A stretch of 64,000 nt of DNA from the NCBI GenBank assembly GCA_016930175.1, contig JAFGHJ010000027.1, positions 1-64,000 on the forward strand, in the 5' to 3' direction. The stretch's first letter is position 1. The number at the start of each line of letters is the position of its first letter. A model generated the notes under the pieces. The model did not search any database. It was given only the letters and a program-made list of their open reading frames with translations, and was not told the DNA's origin. Position numbers and translations under genes: made by a program. Shown piece after piece: positions 59,152 to 64,000 of this stretch. The stretch comes from Caldifarciminota bacterium (lineage in GTDB: Bacteria > Hydrothermota > UBA3072).

Positions 59152-60329
59152 GTCGCAAACGCAGCGTCTAATTCAAATAAAAGTTCCTCCCAGCATACAT
59201 CTGCTACCAAATATACTGCCGGAATATCGGATAGTCCGATAGATTCTGCGGTTTCTTGATACAATGAGAAATCACTTTTTTGCTTTAAAAATACTGTAGC
59301 TTCGCAAAGGTCAGAAAAAGAAGCTTTTTCCGGACGAATGAGCGAATTCACCACTTCTACTGTGTGTTTCACTTGAGAATGTAAGTCTCCAATATGCACG
59401 TTTTCGCCTTTTTCATTAATAGATGCAGTTCCTGAAACAAATACCCATTTTTCTTCAGGTTCTACCAGCCTCATAGCCCGGGAGAATGCAGAGCCATATC
59501 GATAGGGAGAACGCTGCCGAATTCCATAAAGAGGTTGGATTTCTACTCCTGTATTGGCTCTCTCTGTTACTGCCAATAGATCCATAATTGTAGACGCGCC
59601 TTTCGGATTCTTCCCTTCAATACCAGTGCTTGCGGGAAGAAAAATATCTTCCGCATGGTTAACATCTCCGTTATGAAGTAATCCGAATTCAGTATAACAT
59701 GTATTCCTCGCAGAATTGAACTCATTATACCACTTTAAAATATTATCCACATAGATCCATGTTCGAACCACATCCTGGAATGAAGCGCCTTCAGATTTTA
59801 GAAGAGCTTCAGCTTTACGAAACATCGTTTCGGCTTGATTTCGTCGGTTTTGTCCGTTGGATAAATTATCATCGTGAAGGCTTTGGAACTGTAAAAACTT
59901 GGCACCATTTCGATTCCACATTCTTCCGCGGAGAATATCTCCTTCACGTATGATTTTTACCATTTCTTGCTCTTTGGAGGGACGAAAAGCGCGAAGTTGG
60001 ACTCCGGCAAGTGGATTACCGTAGCAAGATTCTCCTTCTATATAGGTTACCATACCCGGATCTTCGGGAAATTTTTGCCGGATGGTTTTATTTCGACTTT
60101 CTACTAATTTTTTATTAATATCAATGTTTCCAAATATCCGCTCATGAACAATTTGTGCTCCAGCATCTTTTAGTATTTCAGAAATATGATCATAAATAAC
60201 TTCTGTTATATTAATAGGATCTGCCTGGGAATCGGTCACCAATGCGGTTATACAGAAATAGGTATTTTGAATATCAGTAAGAAAGATTTTAAATTCAGGA
60301 TGTATATCAGTGGTTTGTGTAATGCCCAT
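59142..60329 (-). CDS. Two-domain Rid-superfamily protein, chorismatase-like alternative
   Basis: 395 residues on the opposite strand, convergent with the ResB-CcsA gene. The C-terminal 130 residues are a Rid/YjgF-type domain (WVFVSGTASINEKGENVHIG, HTVEVVNSLI, IPAVYLVADVCWEELLFELD), and the middle region (LQFQSLHDDN, VVRTWIYVDNILKWYNEFN) is a second related fold. This two-domain plan with SGTASI and a VADVC segment recalls chorismatases (FkbO/Hyg5/XanB2 group), which cleave chorismate to pyruvate plus an aromatic acid. A Rid-type deaminase is the other option. Its transcript has a long leader of about 100 bases. Similar Rid genes accompany DUF6057-type loci in Bacteroidetes, as I recall; this needs checking. 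Confidence 0.7.
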   Translation of the reverse strand: MGITQTTDIHPEFKIFLTDIQNTYFCITALVTDSQADPINITEVIYDHISEILKDAGAQIVHERIFGNIDINKKLVESRNKTIRQKFPEDPGMVTYIEGESCYGNPLAGVQLRAFRPSKEQEMVKIIREGDILRGRMWNRNGAKFLQFQSLHDDNLSNGQNRRNQAETMFRKAEALLKSEGASFQDVVRTWIYVDNILKWYNEFNSARNTCYTEFGLLHNGDVNHAEDIFLPASTGIEGKNPKGASTIMDLLAVTERANTGVEIQPLYGIRQRSPYRYGSAFSRAMRLVEPEEKWVFVSGTASINEKGENVHIGDLHSQVKHTVEVVNSLIRPEKASFSDLCEATVFLKQKSDFSLYQETAESIGLSDIPAVYLVADVCWEELLFELDAAFATQL

Positions 60330-60437
60330 AGATCTTCTTTATGTTTATTGCGGTTGGGAACTTGATCCCAGAACACAAATTTCATGTTGATATATTAATT
60401 TTGGAAAATACAATCCCTTTCTATTTTTCATAGAAAA

Positions 60438-60465
60438 AACATATAAAATATCCTTTAAATGTCAA
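60438..60465 (-). promoter_or_regulatory. Candidate promoter of the Rid-like gene
   Basis: Minus strand: TTGACA (60465-60460), a 16-base spacer, TATGTT (60443-60438), then a leader of about 100 bases without an evident fold. Confidence 0.55.
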
Positions 60466-60552
60466 GGGAAGAGTTCTTTTTTAATTTTTTGCGCCGAAAG
60501 CTGTTTAACTATTGTGATTGTTTGTGAATTAAAAGTTACGTGTTTAGAGTTT

Positions 60553-60629
60553 AAAATTAGGATTTAGGATTTTGGATATAGGATTGAGTTTTTAATTTTG
60601 ACTCTGGACTCACGACTGGTGACTCCAGA
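60553..60629. repeat. Intergenic repeat, copy 13: GGATTTAGG units and a strong hairpin
   Basis: Units TTAGGATTTAGGATTTTGG and ATAGGATTGAG (60557-60588), then TCTGGACTCAC (60603-60613) paired with GTGACTCCAGA (60619-60629), 11 positions with one C-C mismatch and a 5-base loop. It lies between the acyl-CoA synthetase stop and the Rid promoter and may help end the minus-strand transcript. Confidence 0.55.
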
Positions 60630-60654
60630 CTCTCTTTTGCTTGGCAGAAGATAA

Positions 60655-62316
60655 TTAGACCTCGAGCCCTTTTTCTTCAAAGAGATAACGTTTTATTTTT
60701 TGGGTTGTGGTTTTGGGGAATTCTTCGTCTCTTATCTTTACTCTTCTGATTCTCTTGAAATCGGTTAAATCTTCATTTCTTTTTTTTACGACTTCGGTCA
60801 GGATTTTATGAGGGTCCCTGTCTTTTATTTTTTGTTTCTCGCAGTATGCATCGAGCTCTTCGTAATTAGGATAAATAATAGCTACTAATTCTTTGCTTTT
60901 TTGGGTTGGACTGGTTTGATATAATACAAGAACTTCTTCAATAAGAGGAGATTCGGATAAGAAAGTTTCTATTTCTTCGGGATAGATATTTTTCCCGCCT
61001 CTGGTAACAATAACCGATTTTTTCCTTCCCGTAATATACAAATAACCATCAGAGTCAATGTAGCCCATGTCTCCGGTTTTGAACCATTCTCCTTCGAAGA
61101 CTTCCGCGGTAGCTTCTTCGTTTTTCCAGAAGCCTTTAAAGACCGAATCCCCTTTTACGGCAATTTCTCCGATTCCTTTTTCTCCGGGATTAAGTATTTT
61201 TACGTCTAAACCCAAAAGCGGCAGTCCTACGGATTGGTTCTTGGGAGCATTTGGAGGATTTACGGCGACTACAGGAGAAGTTTCCGTAAGTCCGTATCCC
61301 TGAATTAAAGGAAAACCCCACTTTTCAAACTTTTCTGAAACCCATTTTGGCAGAGCGGCGCTGCCCGGAACTAAAAGTTTTAAATTGTCCAAACCAACCT
61401 GTTTTCTTATGGTCGAGTAAAGAAAAGAACCGCTGCCTTTTTTAACTTTATGGAGAAATGTGCCGACACCATTCAGGGTTCCGAAAAGAACTTTTTTAAC
61501 TGGCGGAAGTTTACTTATTTCTTTTTCTATTCCCTTTATAAATTTTTCAAGAATTAAAGGTACTACAGGAAATATAGTGGGCTGAGTTTTTATGCAGTCT
61601 TCTTTTATCTCTTTAGATTTCAGAGAGCGGGCGAGAGTTGCCGAGGCTCCTATATAAAATGGTGCCAGAATGTTAATGGTCTGGGAAAAGACATGGTTTA
61701 GAGGAAGAAGCGAGTAGAATACGTCTTTCGTATTAAAATCTATTGTCTGGCGCAGCATTTCCACATTACTTGAAAGATTCCTCTGTGTAAGCACGACCCC
61801 TTTGGGAGAGCCGGTTGTTCCTGAAGTATAAAGAATTAAAGCCGTATCGTCGAGAGTTAACTGAGGTAAAGTGAAATCATCTATTTTAGAGGTTGCCTTT
61901 GGCATTTTTAATGGCTTGCTTATTTTAATATCCTGGCTCAATAGCTCTTCTGAAGCAAAAAGGATTTTGGCTCCTGAGTTATTCAGAAAGTGATTAACCT
62001 CCCTGTAAGTTAGACGATTATCAAGAGGAACACCTATCGCGCCAGCGAACTGTATAGCCAAGTAAGTTATGACCCATTCAGGATTATAGTGTCCGTATAT
62101 GGCAACACGATCACCTTTTTCGATATTTTTGGCTTTTATTTCCCTGGCAAGAGAAATTATTAGGGACGCGAGTTCGTTATAAGTCCATTTTTGTATTTCA
62201 CCATCGGGTGTTAAAATCTGCAAAGCGGTATTTTCCGGATAAGATTTAACAGTTTTTAAAATACTCTGAGGAATAGGAAGTAACTCTTCCGGTTCCTTTA
62301 TTATTTCCCACTGCAT
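60655..62316 (-). CDS. AMP-forming long-chain acyl-CoA synthetase family enzyme
   Basis: 553 residues of the acyl-adenylate superfamily (FadD-like). Motif A3 LILYTSGTTGSPKGVVLTQR near 160-179, A5 IQGYGLTETSPVVAVNPP, A7/A8 GEWFKTGDMGYIDSDGYLYI and TGRKKSVIVTRGGKN, and the C-terminal catalytic lysine in TTQKIKRYL. It should activate a fatty or aryl acid with ATP and CoA, probably at the membrane surface. Substrate chain length cannot be told. It is a single gene with a consensus promoter 6 bases before the ATG and no ribosome site, hence probably leaderless. Confidence 0.92.
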   Translation of the reverse strand: MQWEIIKEPEELLPIPQSILKTVKSYPENTALQILTPDGEIQKWTYNELASLIISLAREIKAKNIEKGDRVAIYGHYNPEWVITYLAIQFAGAIGVPLDNRLTYREVNHFLNNSGAKILFASEELLSQDIKISKPLKMPKATSKIDDFTLPQLTLDDTALILYTSGTTGSPKGVVLTQRNLSSNVEMLRQTIDFNTKDVFYSLLPLNHVFSQTINILAPFYIGASATLARSLKSKEIKEDCIKTQPTIFPVVPLILEKFIKGIEKEISKLPPVKKVLFGTLNGVGTFLHKVKKGSGSFLYSTIRKQVGLDNLKLLVPGSAALPKWVSEKFEKWGFPLIQGYGLTETSPVVAVNPPNAPKNQSVGLPLLGLDVKILNPGEKGIGEIAVKGDSVFKGFWKNEEATAEVFEGEWFKTGDMGYIDSDGYLYITGRKKSVIVTRGGKNIYPEEIETFLSESPLIEEVLVLYQTSPTQKSKELVAIIYPNYEELDAYCEKQKIKDRDPHKILTEVVKKRNEDLTDFKRIRRVKIRDEEFPKTTTQKIKRYLFEEKGLEV

Positions 62317-62322
62317 ATAAAA

Positions 62323-62351
62323 ATTATATGAAAAAACCCTTTATTTGTCAA
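62323..62351 (-). promoter_or_regulatory. Promoter of the acyl-CoA synthetase gene, leaderless spacing
   Basis: Minus strand: TTGACA (62351-62346), a 17-base spacer, perfect TATAAT (62328-62323), 6 bases to the ATG at 62316. Confidence 0.85.
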
Positions 62352-62364
62352 TAACAAAAATCTA

Positions 62365-62393
62365 GCCACTGAGGCACTAAGACACAAAGATGC
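62365..62393. repeat. Dispersed intergenic repeat, copy 14 (single arm)
   Basis: CACTGAGG/CACTAAGA/CACAAAGA units 8 bases apart, close in sequence to the left arm of copy 6 read the same way. Confidence 0.7.
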
Positions 62394-62439
62394 TTTTTGT
62401 TTTTCCTACTCAACTATTCGACAATTTAACTATTTAACT

Positions 62440-62462
62440 CCCAAAATACTCTGGATTTTGGG
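62440..62462 (-). other. Stem-loop directly after the rhomboid stop
   Basis: CCCAAAAT (62440-62447) pairs perfectly with ATTTTGGG (62455-62462). It adjoins the stop codon of the minus-strand rhomboid gene. No T-run follows, so its role as a terminator is doubtful. Confidence 0.45.
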
Positions 62463-63047
62463 CTAATACAATTTTCTTCTCTTCCAGCGTAAGTATATGT
62501 ATCCTACCGCAAGTCCGCCTAAGTGAGCAAGATGCGCTACGTTTCCTCCTCCTTCAAATAAGAATATAAGCTCCATTATTCCAAATATCCAGACCGCATA
62601 TTTTGCGTCGATAGGAATTAAAAGAGGAAATATTATTAATTTTGTTCTGGGGAAAGTTAACCCGAAGGCGAGAAGTATTCCAAAAACAGCTCCGGAAGCT
62701 CCGACTACGGGGATAGTCGAATTCATGTTGAATAAAGAGTATATAAGTGCGGCTCCGATTCCGCATATAAAGTAATATTTGTAGAATTCCTTAGTTCCCC
62801 ATAAATATTCGAGTTCTCTTCCGAACATCCAGAGGATATACATATTAATTATAAGATGAAAGAATCCTCCGTGCAGAAACATGTATGTTATGCCCTGCCA
62901 GATGTAGCCCTTCATAAATTCTTTTGGTATCAAAGCAAAATAAACGGTGAAAGGCATAATGTTGTCAAGAAGAAGCTGAATTATAAAAACTAAGACATTT
63001 GCAATTATAAGATTCTTAAGTCCGTTTTGCGTTTCTCTTATTCTCAT
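62463..63047 (-). CDS. Rhomboid-family intramembrane serine protease
   Basis: 194 residues, six membrane helices. Catalytic Ser118 in VVGASGAVFG and His175 in HLAHLGGLA form the rhomboid dyad; HGGFFHLIINMYILW (59-73) carries the oxyanion Asn. Cuts membrane-spanning substrates within the bilayer; its substrates here are unknown. ATG start with AAGGAGATA upstream. It is the last gene of the minus-strand NusG-II, Gx, DUF4321 and rhomboid group. Confidence 0.92.
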   Translation of the reverse strand: MRIRETQNGLKNLIIANVLVFIIQLLLDNIMPFTVYFALIPKEFMKGYIWQGITYMFLHGGFFHLIINMYILWMFGRELEYLWGTKEFYKYYFICGIGAALIYSLFNMNSTIPVVGASGAVFGILLAFGLTFPRTKLIIFPLLIPIDAKYAVWIFGIMELIFLFEGGGNVAHLAHLGGLAVGYIYLRWKRRKLY

Positions 63048-63087
63048 ATTATCTCCTTATTTAGTAAAATCCACAAAAGAGTTCTTT

Positions 63088-63357
63088 CTAATACAACCAT
63101 TTTAGAGAGTACCCGAGTATGAGTACTCCAATAAAGCCGAACAGATTTATTTTTATCATGAAGCCTAAAACTATTGTAAAAATATGTAAGTCCAAACTGA
63201 TTGGATGAAATCCGATTTTCAAGGGTGTGGTCATAACTGTTTTTACAGCTCCATCAGGCAATGCCATACCCAGTAAATCTCCGATGAAACTTCCCAGTAT
63301 TAAACCCATTAATAAAATGAACATTGTTAAAGGTATATTTTCCTTTAATCTACGCAA
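63088..63357 (-). CDS. DUF4321 small membrane protein
   Basis: 89 residues with two to three hydrophobic helices and the segment GLILGSFIGDLLGMALP near 18-34, which fits the DUF4321 family of unknown function. TTG start behind an AGGAGG site. It overlaps the Gx transporter gene by 13 bases, and rhomboid follows by 40 bases. Confidence 0.75.
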   Translation of the reverse strand: MRRLKENIPLTMFILLMGLILGSFIGDLLGMALPDGAVKTVMTTPLKIGFHPISLDLHIFTIVLGFMIKINLFGFIGVLILGYSLKWLY

Positions 63358-63860
63358 AGTTTATACCTCCTGTTAATCTTTAAATATATTAAATAAGTTG
63401 AAGTACCGGTTATTGAACCCGTAATTATTGAAGATAGAACATAAATAGGGGCGATACGAAAGAAAGAAACCCCCGGAAGAAAAATAGATACGGCAATAAT
63501 TAGTTGAATTATTACGTTAGCTTCTGCACCTATCATACTTATTCCCAGTAGACTAAAAGGTAAACGTGTATGTATAACTAGCCACATTATAAAAGTGCTT
63601 AATACTGTTCCGCTTATTGAAAAGATAAAACTCGGGGTAAGTAATCTTGCGAGTATCAAGCTCCCTACTATCGATTTCAATATTCCTATTAAAAGAGCTT
63701 CCTTCAAACCAAAGAAAATAAGAGCCAATAGAATAAATATATTGGCAAGCCCAAGGCGAATTCCGGGTATCGGGGTCGGAAATAAGCTTTCTATTACGAA
63801 TATTGATATAGAAGCTGCTGTAAATACTGAGATATATGCTATTTTATTCAGTGATTGCAT
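63345..63860 (-). CDS. Gx transporter-family membrane protein (HepT/ECF-S-like)
   Basis: 171 residues with about five to six membrane helices. FPTPIPGIRLGLANIFILLAL (about 28-48) is the mark of the Gx_transp/heptaprenyl-diphosphate-synthase component I family, which resembles ECF transporter substrate-binding subunits. It sits directly downstream of a NusG-II-domain gene, the usual pairing of this family in other bacteria. Its cargo is unknown. It overlaps both neighbouring genes, so the block is translationally coupled. Confidence 0.85.
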   Translation of the reverse strand: MQSLNKIAYISVFTAASISIFVIESLFPTPIPGIRLGLANIFILLALIFFGLKEALLIGILKSIVGSLILARLLTPSFIFSISGTVLSTFIMWLVIHTRLPFSLLGISMIGAEANVIIQLIIAVSIFLPGVSFFRIAPIYVLSSIITGSITGTSTYLIYLKINRRYKLCVD

Positions 63861-64000
63861 CGTACTCTTTTCCTGTTATTTTAATTACAACTCTATTTGG
63901 AACACAAATGATAAAATCTCCTTTTTTTGATATCCAGCCTTTTTTTTCACAACTTTTTAATGGACAGGGTGAGTTTTGAATTCTTACTCTCCCGTCTCTG
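63844..64000 (-). CDS. NusG domain II-containing protein, C-terminal part (cut by window end)
   Basis: The last 51 residues of a minus-strand gene whose start lies beyond 64000. The visible part, with NSPCPLKSCEKKGWI, a CVPNRVVIKITG strand and a stop at 63846-63844, is the NusG-II domain pattern found in small membrane-anchored proteins that accompany Gx transporters and FMN-transfer systems. It overlaps the Gx transporter start by 17 bases. This frame is too short to stand out by length and was found by translating the end of the window. The N-terminal membrane anchor is not seen. Confidence 0.85.
   Translation of the reverse strand, partial: RDGRVRIQNSPCPLKSCEKKGWISKKGDFIICVPNRVVIKITGKEYDAITE

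Overview
The window is about 64 kb of AT-rich bacterial DNA (my impression is roughly 35% GC) and is densely coded. It holds about 51 protein genes, one tRNA gene (Leu, anticodon UAG), no rRNA and no CRISPR array. The cell appears Gram-negative and rod-shaped: there is an mreBCD plus PBP2 set, several outer-membrane beta-barrel proteins with signal peptides, a PorV/PorQ-like protein, and a secreted propeller protein ending in a type IX-like sorting domain. Together with the low GC this suggests the Fibrobacteres-Chlorobi-Bacteroidetes side of the tree or a neighbouring candidate phylum (for example WOR-3/Stahlbacteria or Cloacimonadota). That placement is inference; no rRNA is present to settle it.

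Layout. 0.3-3.6 kb: surface-polysaccharide genes (WecA/TagO-like transferase, FAD protein, GT4). 4.3-8.5 kb: mreB-mreC-mreD and mrdA. 8.8-10.1 kb: two small secreted beta-barrels on the minus strand. 10.2-16.1 kb: pgeF-like, mazG, a propeller protein with sorting tail, an unknown gene, purE (class II) and purC. 16.2-21.5 kb, minus strand: a TPR protein, an initiating sugar transferase, two GT2 glycosyltransferases and a DUF2905 membrane protein. 21.8-29.5 kb: glutamate dehydrogenase, then a four-gene redox operon made of NuoE-like, NuoF-GltD fusion, NuoG-N-like and FMN glutamate-synthase-like proteins. 29.6-31.4 kb: a Wzi-like barrel and an Mth938-like protein. 31.9-35.0 kb: tRNA-Leu, trigger factor, clpP, clpX. 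35.0-40.4 kb: trkH-trkA with a histidine kinase, an HD response regulator and a radical SAM protein. 40.6-45.9 kb: barrel protein, accA, DUF4388, EF-G paralogue, PorV-like. 46.0-50.2 kb: HD-GYP regulator, MBL hydrolase, nitroreductase, YjbQ, TIM-barrel protein. 50.4-60.3 kb: a duplicated pair (polytopic DUF6057-like protein plus CxxCH beta-propeller), then a ResB-CcsA fusion and a two-domain Rid protein. 60.7-64.0 kb, minus strand: acyl-CoA synthetase, rhomboid, DUF4321, Gx transporter, NusG-II (cut by the window end).

Two loci look least described. The first is the gdhA plus NuoE/NuoF-GltD/NuoG-N/GltB-like block. Its two transcription units carry the same 14-base palindrome at the same distance from the same kind of promoter, so they are probably co-regulated. 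It reads as an NAD(P)H-linked flavin/Fe-S machine around glutamate, possibly electron-bifurcating. The second is the tandemly duplicated membrane-protein plus c-heme-propeller pair beside its own system II haem-ligation gene.

Two genome-wide habits also show. Spaces between transcription units are filled with dispersed repeats built from 8-9 base units (CACAAAG/CACAGAG types), many arranged as inverted arms, often with a G/T-rich block ending in GGTTTTAAACAA. Many first genes have a TTGACA-type -35, a 16-17 base spacer, a TANNNT -10 and then only 5-9 bases before the start codon, with no Shine-Dalgarno sequence. These look like leaderless mRNAs, whereas genes inside operons carry good AGGAGG sites or overlap the preceding stop.
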